Below are positions 25,768-33,400 of a stretch of 57,137 nucleotides of DNA, piece by piece (position 1 is the stretch's first letter; each line of letters opens with the position of its first letter). The notes below the pieces were generated by a model. It searched no databases, was not told the origin of the DNA, and worked only from the letters and a program-made list of their open reading frames with translations. The stretch is from Chitinophagaceae bacterium (GTDB lineage Bacteria; Bacteroidota; Bacteroidia; Chitinophagales; Chitinophagaceae), in contig JAIXOJ010000080.1 in NCBI GenBank assembly GCA_027486835.1, positions 1 to 57,137 of the forward strand. The letters run 5' to 3'. The position numbers and the translations under genes were made by a program.

Positions 25768-26454
25768 ATGAAGACATACGAACTAAAAACTTACTCAACG
25801 ACACGACACAACTTAATTGTTCTTGTCGGAATTGTTGTTGCAATGTCTTGCTTCGGTTTGACAATGTTTTTCAAGCAATCGTTTCTTGTTTGTATGCTTC
25901 CCTTTTTTGGAATTATTGGCATTGGAAAACTTTTAGCATTCAAGTTGGAAAAAGCAAATGCTGATTTTTCTGTTTCAGAGAAAGGGTTTAGTGTTACATG
26001 GACAAAAAATTTTGCTTTTTGGCAAGAACCCAATTATGTCTTTCGCTTTGAGGAACTACAAGAATATGTGTTTGAACCATGGGGAGACGTTTACCGTCTT
26101 AAAGTAAAAACTAAAGACGGCAAAACAATTAAGTTCTTATTTAAAAATAGTAAGAACGACACTGCGAGTTTCACTTCATTTTTTGAGGATCTTCAAATCT
26201 GCATCAACTCTTTTAACAATAAAGACAAAGACATTTCAAATAATTTGAGCGTAGGAAAAACTTTTTTGGAAAGTAGGACAGCGCAAGTGTTTGGAGTTTT
26301 TCTTGCTGCGATTATTTTCTGGGGCTGGTCAAGACTTTTTTCTGGTGAAACGACAACTAAAAATATGCCGAAGATGGTTATTGCTACTATTGCTGGAGTG
26401 TTTTATATTGGACAAATAATATTTGCAGCATTTTCAAACAATGACAAATCGTAA
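25768..26454 (+). CDS. conserved-looking membrane protein with PH-like middle domain
   Basis: A 228-residue protein: two adjacent transmembrane segments near residues 15-55 (NLIVLVGIVVAMSCFGLTMF, FLVCMLPFFGIIGIGKLLA), a beta-rich cytosolic part (about 65-145) and two further transmembrane segments at about 172-222. The middle region (FRFEELQEYVFEPWGDVYRLKVKTKDGKTIKF) resembles bacterial PH-like domains. Function unknown. First unit of the repeat-separated region; its stop codon is only a few bases before repeat A1. Confidence 0.55.
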   Translation: MKTYELKTYSTTRHNLIVLVGIVVAMSCFGLTMFFKQSFLVCMLPFFGIIGIGKLLAFKLEKANADFSVSEKGFSVTWTKNFAFWQEPNYVFRFEELQEYVFEPWGDVYRLKVKTKDGKTIKFLFKNSKNDTASFTSFFEDLQICINSFNNKDKDISNNLSVGKTFLESRTAQVFGVFLAAIIFWGWSRLFSGETTTKNMPKMVIATIAGVFYIGQIIFAAFSNNDKS

Positions 26455-26457
26455 AGA

Positions 26458-26677
26458 CCCTGCTGGACTAAATGTTCTGAAGGACATCTCGCCTGAACAG
26501 ATAATTGGGATTTCCAAATCCCATTCGATTAATACTTTACTTTTTAATCCCAGTTCGGGCTAGACCTTATAAATTTGGCTTGTGAATAAAACATCAGCAA
26601 TATTGCAATTATTGGGCTTGGGTAATGGGCAAACGGCATGGTAATTCCTCAAAAATCGCCAAACCTTTCTCGTTATA
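26458..26677. repeat. long interspersed repeat family A, copy 1
   Basis: Begins CCCTGCTGGACTAAATGTTC and then has GATAATTGGGATTTCC-AAATCCCATTCG (a clear hairpin), CAGTTCGGGCTAGAC, GCAATATTGCAATTATTGGG, and a GGCTTGGG...CCAAACC pairing near its end. Five other copies lie at 27381-27609, 29478-29541 (truncated), 31629-31840, 34043-34200 and 35236-35400, all in the same orientation and all between genes. Confidence 0.9.
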
Positions 26678-26693
26678 GGTAGGATACACTCTA

Positions 26694-27257
26694 ATGACAC
26701 TGACACCAACTCATATTGACTTTGACAATTTTTGTAGGCAACTTATTGGTTTGTCAATTGCTAAAGTTGAATATTTAGAAATTGATTATGAGCCCACAAA
26801 CGCCAAACCTTATTATCCAACACAGTTTCAAAACTTGCACTCGGTTGACTTTTCAATTTTCCTTCATGCTGACAAAAATAAATTGGTTGAGATTTATTGG
26901 GACGGATACTTCTATCAGTATGGTATTGGAGTTAAAGTAGATGACCAGTCTAACTTTTCAGATTTTATATTGTGGGATGTATCTGAAAGTGACCTTTGGA
27001 AAAAATTTATTGGTACAACAATTATAGATGTAAAGGTTTCTTGGGAGACAGTTACCACAATTGAACAAAAGTCAGGTAAAAAAGAGAGTTTTACCTATCC
27101 GCAATACATCTCATTTATGTTTTCAAATGAGAAGAAAGTGTTTATTAGTGCCGCAGGATTTTTAAATGAAGGAGATAACGAAGTATTCGGGATGCTTGAT
27201 AATTTAACAGTAACCGACAACGAAGATTTAGCAAGACAGGTTAAAATGATAACATGA
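26694..27257 (+). CDS. hypothetical protein (cassette gene)
   Basis: A 187-residue soluble protein, acidic, no signal peptide or membrane segment. Its pattern (LIGLSIAKVEYLEIDYEP, KLVEIYWDGYFYQYGIGVKV, KVFISAAGFL) of a helix then long antiparallel strands recalls small immunity-type proteins of polymorphic toxin systems, but I cannot assign a family. It starts 17 bases after repeat A1 and ends just before a family C fragment and repeat A2, so it is a one-gene unit. Confidence 0.5.
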   Translation: MTLTPTHIDFDNFCRQLIGLSIAKVEYLEIDYEPTNAKPYYPTQFQNLHSVDFSIFLHADKNKLVEIYWDGYFYQYGIGVKVDDQSNFSDFILWDVSESDLWKKFIGTTIIDVKVSWETVTTIEQKSGKKESFTYPQYISFMFSNEKKVFISAAGFLNEGDNEVFGMLDNLTVTDNEDLARQVKMIT

Positions 27258-27271
27258 CTACGAAGAGAGCG

Positions 27272-27360
27272 GCTGCCTATAACAGTGCATTAAATCAAGC
27301 GGGGCGGACGGAAGTTCAATCAGCAGTAGTACATTGGTCAACAGTTGTTTGGGCTCGACG
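27272..27360. repeat. interspersed repeat family C, copy 1 (attC-like left half?)
   Basis: CTGCCTATAACAGTGCATT then AAGCGGGGCGGACGGAAGTT and GGTCAACAGTTGTTTGGGCT. A related stretch (GATAACAG.GCA...GGGCGGA) occurs at 29440-29475. TGCCTATAAC is reminiscent of an integron attC R'' box, but the matching R' half is not present downstream. Confidence 0.4.
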
Positions 27361-27380
27361 GATTTCTAATCAACAATTTA

Positions 27381-27609
27381 CCACGCTGGACTAAATCTTC
27401 AGCAGGGCATCTAGCCTGAACAGATAATTGGGATTTCCAAATCCAATTCGATTAATTCTTTGCTTTTTATTCCCAGTTCGGGCTTGCCTTTATATATTTG
27501 GCTTAAGAATAAAAAAGCAGCATTATTGCAATTATCGGGCTTGGGTTATGGGTTTTTCGGGATGCAAATTCCGCAATAAACGCCAAGCCTTTTTCGTTGT
27601 GCGAAACCT
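27381..27609. repeat. long interspersed repeat family A, copy 2
   Basis: Contains ACGCTGGACTAAATCTTC, GATAATTGGGATTTCC, TTCCCAGTTCGGGCT, GCATTATTGCAATTATCGGG and a full GGGCTTGGG...GCCAAGCCTTTTT pairing. The middle of that last hairpin differs from the other copies (TTTTTCGGGATGC replaces GCAGACGG), with pairing to ATTCCGCAATAAACG retained in part. An 89-codon ORF across it (27428-27697) is judged spurious. Confidence 0.88.
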
Positions 27610-27728
27610 TATGACGACAGTACTAAACTTTTATATTAGAGCAATGAACCGACATTTTTTGAATTATGGATATACAAAATCACCTGAAAAAACCTGAAAA
27701 AAATTCTATTTTTACCACTTAATTTTTA

Positions 27729-28904
27729 ATGCAAAGAATGGAACATTTAAAAGTAAAATCATTCGGGCCAATTGAGGACGCTGATGTTCATTTCGGTGAT
27801 TTAACTTTATTAATAGGGCCACAAGCGAGTGGCAAAAGTATTTTCGTTCAATTACTAAAACTGCTTATCGATAAAAACAACATCAGAAAAACACTGGAAC
27901 AATACAGTATTATTTGGGGGAAAGATGCCGATATGATATTAGACTTTTATTTTGGCGAAGGCATGTCGAAAATCTGGAGAACGAATAGCGAAGTAGAATT
28001 AGATGATAAAGCGTACTCAAAAAGTTTTTTACTTCCTTCCAAAACAGGAAGAATTGGGAAAACAACAAAGTTTGAGGAAACGCTTTTTTATATCCCTGCC
28101 CAGCGAATACTGAGTGTTTCAGACGGAAGACCTAAAAATTTTATGGAGTTTGATGTTTCCACACCCTATGTTTTAAGACATTTTAGCGAAACACTTAGGC
28201 AATTACTTCAAAACGGAATGGGTAAAGTAGAATCAATATTTCCAATCAATAATCGCTTAAAAGAACCTTTACGACGATCCTTTAATGATAGTATTTTCCA
28301 CGATGGCAAAGTGATAATGGATGAAAGAACGGGTCAGAAAAAATTAAGAATGCAAGTTGAAGGAATGAGTGTACCATTTATGACTTGGAGTGCAGGACAA
28401 AAAGAGTTTATGCCTTTGTTGATGGGCTTTTACTGGTTGTGTCCCCCTTCAAAAGTAAGCAGAAAGGATAATTATAAATATGTTGTGATTGAGGAACCAG
28501 AGATGGGATTGCACCCTCAAGCCATTAAATCGGTTATTCTTCAAGTTATTGATTTACTTTCTCGTGATTATAAAGTAATTATTTCCACACACTCACCAGT
28601 GCTACTTGAGTTTGCATGGGCTTTTAATCTTTTGCAAAAATCAAAAGTAAACGATGATGCTTTGTTTGATTTATTTGAAATGAAAAAGACAGCGCCGACA
28701 AAACGTTTGTTTGAAAATATTTTGACAAAAAAGAAAATCAATACATTTTATTTTTCCAGAGAAAATAATAAAGTTATTACAAGAGACATAACAGCTTTGG
28801 ATGCAGGTAGCGATGACGAGGCGATTTCAGAATGGGGAGGCCTTTCTCAATTTTCAGGTAGAGCAACTGATGTGGTTTCAAAGTATTTTGTAGATGAAGA
28901 ATAA
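27729..28904 (+). CDS. SMC/RecF-like AAA ATPase, first gene of a two-gene unit
   Basis: A 391-residue ABC-type ATPase of the AAA_15/AAA_21 class. Motifs in order: MEHLKVKSFGPIEDADVHFG (typical N-terminal strand), Walker A GPQASGKS (30-37), a long insert (60-210), a degenerate signature WSAGQKEF (220-227), Walker B YVVIEEPEMGLHP (251-263) and the H-loop STHSPVLLE (286-294). All ATPase residues are present. Its end overlaps the next start by 11 bases, so the two are co-translated. Such stand-alone ATPases usually power nuclease partners in phage defence; the short partner here suggests the same (inference). Flanked by repeats A2 and A3. Confidence 0.85.
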   Translation: MQRMEHLKVKSFGPIEDADVHFGDLTLLIGPQASGKSIFVQLLKLLIDKNNIRKTLEQYSIIWGKDADMILDFYFGEGMSKIWRTNSEVELDDKAYSKSFLLPSKTGRIGKTTKFEETLFYIPAQRILSVSDGRPKNFMEFDVSTPYVLRHFSETLRQLLQNGMGKVESIFPINNRLKEPLRRSFNDSIFHDGKVIMDERTGQKKLRMQVEGMSVPFMTWSAGQKEFMPLLMGFYWLCPPSKVSRKDNYKYVVIEEPEMGLHPQAIKSVILQVIDLLSRDYKVIISTHSPVLLEFAWAFNLLQKSKVNDDALFDLFEMKKTAPTKRLFENILTKKKINTFYFSRENNKVITRDITALDAGSDDEAISEWGGLSQFSGRATDVVSKYFVDEE

Positions 28905-29367
28905 TAAAGTAACACAAACAATGACATTTAAGCAAGCTATCGAAGCTACACCAGACGTAGCAAACGGTTTTAAATTAGGACTAACAGCTTTAGGGACTCT
29001 TAGTTCCAAAGTTTCAGTTTCAGACACTCAATTGTTACAGGGAAGTTTGGACATTGATACATGTACCGCTTCAAAATATCCAAATTCTAATCGTTGGGAT
29101 TATGCTTTCGCCTACAATGACGAAACATTTTTTATTGAAGTTCATCCAGCGAATTCCAGTGAAGTTAATACAGTTTTGAAAAAACTACAATGGCTTAAAG
29201 ATTGGCTACATCAAAAAGCCCCAGAAATTAATAAGCTGAAAGCGAAACGTAACTTTCCATTTTATTGGATACAATCTAAAGGTTTCGCAATTCCTAAAAC
29301 TTCCCCTCAATACAGAGCTGCTGCAGGTGCAGGACTAAAACCAATTGCAAAACTTAATTTAAATTGA
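28894..29367 (+). CDS. small protein with WDY...EVH motif, putative PD-(D/E)XK-like nuclease partner
   Basis: A 157-residue soluble protein (or 148 from the second ATG at 28921). The core reads GSLDIDTCTASKYPNSNRWD (50-69) followed by YAFAYNDETFFIEVHPANSSEV. Asp69 (preceded by Trp) and the strand FFIEVH (Glu82, His84) sit where the D and ExK residues of a restriction-endonuclease-like fold would be, with His replacing Lys; Asp53 and Asp55 are further candidates. A helix (TVLKKLQWLKDWL) follows, as in that fold. The C-terminal part is basic. Nuclease function is inference from spacing and the ATPase partner; I know of no named system with this pair. Confidence 0.55.
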   Translation: MKNNKVTQTMTFKQAIEATPDVANGFKLGLTALGTLSSKVSVSDTQLLQGSLDIDTCTASKYPNSNRWDYAFAYNDETFFIEVHPANSSEVNTVLKKLQWLKDWLHQKAPEINKLKAKRNFPFYWIQSKGFAIPKTSPQYRAAAGAGLKPIAKLNLN

Positions 29368-29439
29368 ATTCAATAAACGGACTTAATAATATCTGTAATG
29401 ACAACAACTTAAGTTGCCATAATGGGAAAACGGGCATCG

Positions 29440-29541
29440 GATAACAGCACAGTGGCAATAGGGCGGATTCCTTTCCCATGCTGGGCGAGTGTGTGCCGAA
29501 GGGCATTTCGTCTGAACAGATAATTGGGATTTCCGAATCAC
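29440..29541. repeat. family C fragment fused to truncated family A copy 3
   Basis: GGATAACAGCACAGTGGC...GGGCGGATTCC (family C-like) runs into GCTGGGCGAGTG...GCCGAAGGGCATTTCGTCTG and GATAATTGGGATTTCCGAAT, where the family A copy stops abruptly at about 29541. The remaining 29542-29712 bases hold no recognised gene. The truncation marks a deletion or recombination end point. Confidence 0.7.
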
Positions 29542-29712
29542 ATAGGCATGTTAACTTGAACGAGTGTTTGTTACCTCTATTCCATAAGTATGTAACACTG
29601 AAAGGGTGTCTGGCAGCTTTATTCTATAGCTATGTATAAAGGAATGGGTAGTTTATAGCTTCATTACATCTTATTATCACAGTAGTTCTTATCTACTATT
29701 CTACTTAAAAAC

Positions 29713-29826
29713 ATGTTCCAGAGCAATGAACTATCCAAATTCTTGTTCGGTAGTTATTTTGGTAAACATGAGGCCGTACGCCTATTTTTGGATTGGTTGA
29801 CGCAACTGAGTTACGAAGATTTTTGA
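29713..29826 (+). CDS. short ORF, possibly a gene fragment
   Basis: ATG to TGA, 37 codons, starting MFQSNELSKFLFGSYFGKHE and ending WLTQLSYEDF. Composition is protein-like (aromatic and charged residues in helical spacing), but nothing recognised. It lies in the gap left by the truncated repeat and may be the remnant of a lost cassette gene. Confidence 0.2.
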   Translation: MFQSNELSKFLFGSYFGKHEAVRLFLDWLTQLSYEDF

Positions 29827-29876
29827 ATTAGCTGCTATGTTAGCGAACACCCTAAACATCAGAATGACTTTAAAAA

Positions 29877-30635
29877 ATGACAGAAATATTTTACGAGGAA
29901 ATTGACACAGATAAATCACTTGTAGACTTTGTAAAGAGGTTTTGGAAATTCAGCAATCCAACCACAATCACACAACATTACACGATTCTTCCAGACGGTT
30001 ATTTTGACCTCATTATTACAATTAAATCCAACAAGTTAGACAATATTACTTTGTTTGGCTTGTGGACAAAAGAAGTTGAAGTAGTAGTACCAGCAGACAC
30101 AATAATTATTGGTATTTGCTTTAAACCACTGGCAGCAGAATACATTTTGCAGCAAACTATTGCAGACACACTCAACAACTTTAAAAAACTACCGAACGAT
30201 TTTTGGAACATCAATAATATTCAGCTGGACAACTTCAAAATGTGGACAGACGAAATCACCAATGAAATGTTGCAGAACTTGAAAAAGGTAAAAGCTTTTG
30301 ACAACAGAAAACAGAATCTTTTCAACTTGCTGTTTCAATCAAACGGCTCATTGACTGTTGATGAATTATCAAAGCAATCTTTTTGGAGCAGCCGACAAAT
30401 CAATCGCTATTTTAAAAACAATTTTGGACTTACACTAAAAACTTACTCAAACATTTTACGTTGTGCATCTGCATACACAGACATACGAGAAGGCGACCTT
30501 TTTCCTAAACAAGATTTTTACGACCAAGCACACTTTATCAAAGAAATAAAAAAGCATACTGGCTCTAACCCCAAAGAACTTTACAAGAATAAAAACGACC
30601 GATTTTTACAATTTTCTACTTTGCCCAAGGTTTAG
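29877..30635 (+). CDS. AraC family transcriptional regulator
   Basis: A 252-residue regulator. Residues 1-150 match the N-terminal domain common in Bacteroidetes AraC proteins (FVKRFWKFSNPTT, HYTILPDGYFDLIITI). The C-terminal third has the two helix-turn-helix units (LTVDELSKQSFWSSRQINRYF; then a DFYDQAHFIKEIKKHTGSNP signature, the classic AraC second HTH, ending in PKEL). It is 20 bases before the methyltransferase ATG, so it likely regulates its own operon. The inducer is unknown. Confidence 0.88.
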   Translation: MTEIFYEEIDTDKSLVDFVKRFWKFSNPTTITQHYTILPDGYFDLIITIKSNKLDNITLFGLWTKEVEVVVPADTIIIGICFKPLAAEYILQQTIADTLNNFKKLPNDFWNINNIQLDNFKMWTDEITNEMLQNLKKVKAFDNRKQNLFNLLFQSNGSLTVDELSKQSFWSSRQINRYFKNNFGLTLKTYSNILRCASAYTDIREGDLFPKQDFYDQAHFIKEIKKHTGSNPKELYKNKNDRFLQFSTLPKV

Positions 30636-30655
30636 CTTTGCAAAAAATTAAAGAT

Positions 30656-31372
30656 ATGAGCAAGGTAAATTATGGTATTGACGCGCCAAGTATTATGCGT
30701 AATCTAATCGTTTTTGGTGCTTCGACAGTTGTTGCAGGCATTGCAATTCCATTGCTTTCTGACAACGCAGTTTTAAAATACATCAGTTACTTAATTGTGT
30801 TAGTTGGCTCTGTTTTCTTTACCCTAGGCATTGCCATGTTTGCCTATGGACTGAAAGGGAAATACAGAACAAGGGATTTAATGCTCTCAAAAATTAAGTG
30901 GACTGGAAATGAAAATGTACTTGACATTGGCACAGGACAAGGGCTATTAATGAATGGGGCAGCAAAATATTTAACAACAGGAAAATCAATAGGGATAGAC
31001 ATTTGGAGTAGCAAAGACCTTTCAGACAATTCAATAAACAAGACTTTGGCAAACGCTGCATTGGAAGGCGTAATAGACAAAATAGAAATTAGAAACGAAG
31101 ACGCACGGAATTTATCTTTTGCCGACAATTCTTTTGATGTAGTACTATCCTTACTGTGTATTCATAACATTGAACCCAAAGCGGACCAAGAAAAAGCCTG
31201 CCTTGAGATTGCAAGAGTTTTAAAGCCAAATGGCATAGCCTTAATTGGCGACTATATCCCAACAACAGACTATGCAAAAGCATTTGAGAAAGCAGGGCTA
31301 AAAGTAAAAAGTTCAAAACCATATTTTACCACAGCCTATGCTTTAATGTGGATAGTTGAAGCAACTAAATAA
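30656..31372 (+). CDS. membrane-anchored class I SAM-dependent methyltransferase
   Basis: A 238-residue protein with two N-terminal transmembrane segments (about 15-35 and 42-65), then a Rossmann methyltransferase: motif I VLDIGTGQGLL (near 92), IGIDIWS, NEDARNL, motif IV FDVVLSLLCIHNI and the GGxxxxGD-like step replaced by NGIALIGDY. A TTG codon at 30638 extends the frame, but ATG at 30656 is preferred. Third member (HMA-like protein) follows after three bases. Substrate unknown; the operon looks like a small-molecule or metal response module (inference). Confidence 0.8.
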   Translation: MSKVNYGIDAPSIMRNLIVFGASTVVAGIAIPLLSDNAVLKYISYLIVLVGSVFFTLGIAMFAYGLKGKYRTRDLMLSKIKWTGNENVLDIGTGQGLLMNGAAKYLTTGKSIGIDIWSSKDLSDNSINKTLANAALEGVIDKIEIRNEDARNLSFADNSFDVVLSLLCIHNIEPKADQEKACLEIARVLKPNGIALIGDYIPTTDYAKAFEKAGLKVKSSKPYFTTAYALMWIVEATK

Positions 31373-31375
31373 TTT

Positions 31376-31585
31376 ATGGTTTACGTTTTCAAGACATCTG
31401 TAAAGTCAAAAGCATCTATAAAGAAACTTGCCCCGGAGTTAGAAAAGCTTTCATTTGTTGAGAAATGGAATTTTGATTTACATGACTGCGACAATATTTT
31501 ACGAATTGAAGCACCCGAATTCGACACAAAAATTATCTGTGGCCTTTTAAAGTCTTTGGGCTATAGTTGCGTTGAGTTATTGTAA
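31376..31585 (+). CDS. small ferredoxin-fold (HMA-like) protein lacking the CxxC site
   Basis: 69 residues with the beta-alpha-beta-beta-alpha-beta pattern of heavy-metal-associated domains: VYVFKTSV, helix SIKKLAPELEKL, WNFDLHDCDNILRIEA, helix TKIICGLLKSLGYS, CVEL. The metal-binding CxxC of true HMA domains is absent (KTSVKSKASI at that place). Cysteines remain at C38, near residue 55 and near the end. Translationally close (three bases) to the methyltransferase. Function unknown. Confidence 0.6.
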   Translation: MVYVFKTSVKSKASIKKLAPELEKLSFVEKWNFDLHDCDNILRIEAPEFDTKIICGLLKSLGYSCVELL

Positions 31586-31628
31586 CACCCTTAAATTCTT
31601 CAGGAAAAAAAATCAGTTAATATTTTTA

Positions 31629-31840
31629 CTGCTAGACAAAATGTTCTGTGGGCATTTCGTCTGAACAGATAATTGGGATTTTCAAATCCCATTCGATTAA
31701 TTCTTTGCTTTTGATTTTCAGTTCGGGCTACAATTTGGTATATGAATAAAAAAGCAGCAATATTGCAATTATTGGGCTTGGGTTATGGGCAGACGGAATG
31801 GTAATTCCCCAACAAATGCCAAGCCTTTTTCTTTATCTGC
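31629..31840. repeat. long interspersed repeat family A, copy 4
   Basis: Full-length copy: GCTAGACAAAATGTTCTG, CATTTCGTCTGAACAGATAA, GATTTTCAAATCCC hairpin, GCAATATTGCAATTATTGGG, and GGGCTTGGGTTATGGGCAGA...AATGCCAAGCCTTTTT. Its 3' end is 20 bases before the start of the next gene. Confidence 0.9.
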
Positions 31841-31859
31841 AATTATAATTCTCAACAGA

Positions 31860-32525
31860 GTGGAAACAGAAAGACCATTATCTGACAAAGAAATCAAGAC
31901 GCTACAACGAAAATTGAATCGACTTAACAAGCGAAAGTTATTTCAAATCAAGTTTCTTGTCGTTTGGACGCTGCTTGCCATATTTGTTGGCACATGTATT
32001 TACTTCCGACTGGATAAAACTACTAAACCATACTTACTAATTGGAACGATTGTAATTTATGTATTGATAGGTGTTTGGAATTTTTTGGAGACTTATTTAA
32101 AACAGAAGAAAGAGCGAAAGAATATTGATTTCGTGTTTGCGACTAATAAAGTAAAGTCAATAAAAGTAATTACGACTGATTATATTGAGTTATCAGAAGT
32201 TGAAGACGAAGGAGTACACTACTTGTTTCAAATTAGCGACAACAAAATACTGTCTTTCGGTGGGCAGGACTTTTATCCATCAAAAAACTTCCCATCCAAC
32301 AATTTTGAAATAGCCATTTGTAATGATCAAAAAGGGGAAGTGGTTTTGTTAGAAACATACAATAACGGGAAGAAAATACAACCGAAGCGGAAAATAAACG
32401 GAGAACAGAAATGGGACTTAATTCGAAGTGTAAATTATCCCGACCCAAACAACTTTGTTATTATTGACGGACAACTTGAAAATATAGAAGCAATTATAAA
32501 AGGGGAGAAGAATAACAACACATGA
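31860..32525 (+). CDS. hypothetical protein with two central transmembrane helices
   Basis: 221 residues from a GTG start (VETERPLSDKEIKTLQRKL). An ATG at 31785 gives a longer frame, but it lies inside repeat A4, so the GTG just after the repeat is preferred. A basic coiled-coil-like N terminus (RKLNRLNKRKLFQIK) precedes two transmembrane segments, FLVVWTLLAIFVGTCIYF and PYLLIGTIVIYVLIGVWNFL. A soluble beta-rich C-terminal domain follows (VHYLFQISDNKILSFGGQDF, FEIAICNDQKGEVVLLETY). No family recognised. Confidence 0.6.
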   Translation: METERPLSDKEIKTLQRKLNRLNKRKLFQIKFLVVWTLLAIFVGTCIYFRLDKTTKPYLLIGTIVIYVLIGVWNFLETYLKQKKERKNIDFVFATNKVKSIKVITTDYIELSEVEDEGVHYLFQISDNKILSFGGQDFYPSKNFPSNNFEIAICNDQKGEVVLLETYNNGKKIQPKRKINGEQKWDLIRSVNYPDPNNFVIIDGQLENIEAIIKGEKNNNT

Positions 32526-32544
32526 TAACTAGGTTTTCGTTGCG

Positions 32545-32665
32545 TCAGAATACACATCAGTGGTTAATCAAAGTTTGGTTCTTTGTATCAATATTTGTGG
32601 TGAAAATCGTCACTCTCGCCAACGCACAAACCATTGTTGGGCATATTAGGACGACACTTAAACTG
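32545..32665. repeat. long interspersed repeat family B, copy 1
   Basis: ACACATCAGTGGTTAATCAA, AGTTTGGTTCTTTGTATCAA, TATTTGTGGTGAAAATCGTC, then CTCGCCAACGCACAAACCAT. A second copy with clear base-by-base similarity is at 33283-33380. Ends 15-30 bases before the next gene. Confidence 0.75.
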
Positions 32666-32679
32666 ACAGATAAAACCAA

Positions 32680-33258
32680 ATGGACGCATTTTTATTCATG
32701 GCACTTTTAATACTAGTTATCGTTGGATTGCCAATCGTAATTGGATGTTTGTTTTATTTCGTTCCAAAAACACTTGGCTATCCAAAGAAAGGAAAGTATT
32801 TAGTTATAATTTTTGGACTGCTTGTTTTAATACTTGTTTTATGGACTGTTTTTGAAGACCAACTTTTCACAAAGGACAATGCAAAAGAACTTGTAGAAGA
32901 GCAACAAATTTTATTAATAGACAAATTTGAATTGTTAGAAAACAAATCGACGTCAGCAATTGGAGACTATTATCACACTTTCACATTGAAATTATCAGAG
33001 CGTGACAGACAAAACGCAATTGCTAAAATTAAAAGTGCGGACAATTTTAAAACTGACAACTCTTCAATTAATCAAACTCTATTTCTCTCTAACAAAAGGT
33101 ATTTTGGACCCAAAGTGACACAAAACTATGAAACAGAAAATTCTTATGTGAGGGAATATTTTCAACCGAGTGGAAAGGAAGGATTTGCTCCAACATTTAG
33201 ACGAATTTCTATAAGTAAGACAAAGAGCGAATTAACATTTGAAGACATTGACGAATAG
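32680..33258 (+). CDS. hypothetical membrane protein (cassette gene)
   Basis: 192 residues with two N-terminal transmembrane segments (about 5-28 and 40-60: ALLILVIVGLPIVIGCLFYF, YLVIIFGLLVLILVLWTVF) and an extracytoplasmic domain of about 130 residues (LLIDKFELLENKSTSAIGDY, ...YFQPSGKEGFAPTFRR). No family recognised. One-gene unit between family B copies. Confidence 0.6.
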   Translation: MDAFLFMALLILVIVGLPIVIGCLFYFVPKTLGYPKKGKYLVIIFGLLVLILVLWTVFEDQLFTKDNAKELVEEQQILLIDKFELLENKSTSAIGDYYHTFTLKLSERDRQNAIAKIKSADNFKTDNSSINQTLFLSNKRYFGPKVTQNYETENSYVREYFQPSGKEGFAPTFRRISISKTKSELTFEDIDE

Positions 33259-33261
33259 AAA

Positions 33262-33380
33262 AATGCCCCGCTGGACGAAAATGTTCCGAAAACACATTTG
33301 TGTTTAATTAAAGTTTGGTTTTCTGTTTCAATATTCGTGTTGAAATACCTGCCTATCGTCAAGTTGCGAACCGTTAACAT
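33262..33380. repeat. long interspersed repeat family B, copy 2, with the core shared with family A
   Basis: Begins CCCCGCTGGACGAAAATGTT, the same core that opens family A copies (CCCGCTGGACAAAATGTT in A6), then switches to the family B body ACACATTTGTGTTTAATTAA, AGTTTGGTTTTCTGTTTCAA, TATTCGTGTTGAAATACC and CGTCAAGTTGCGAACCGTTA. Confidence 0.75.
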
Positions 33381-33400
33381 CGATTTTAAGATTACAAATT

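Noticed and set aside
26515-26575. tRNA-like fold in family A repeats (CAGTTCGGGCTAG resembles a T-arm)
   Set aside because: No acceptor stem, D-arm or CCA-compatible arrangement; the similarity is limited to a short GTTCG word.
27428-27697. 89-residue ORF
   Set aside because: It lies almost wholly inside repeat A2, starts at the hairpin, and is not open in the other copies.
32522-32710. 62-residue ORF between two cassette genes
   Set aside because: It covers repeat family B copy 1 and overlaps the start of the next gene; no protein-like features.
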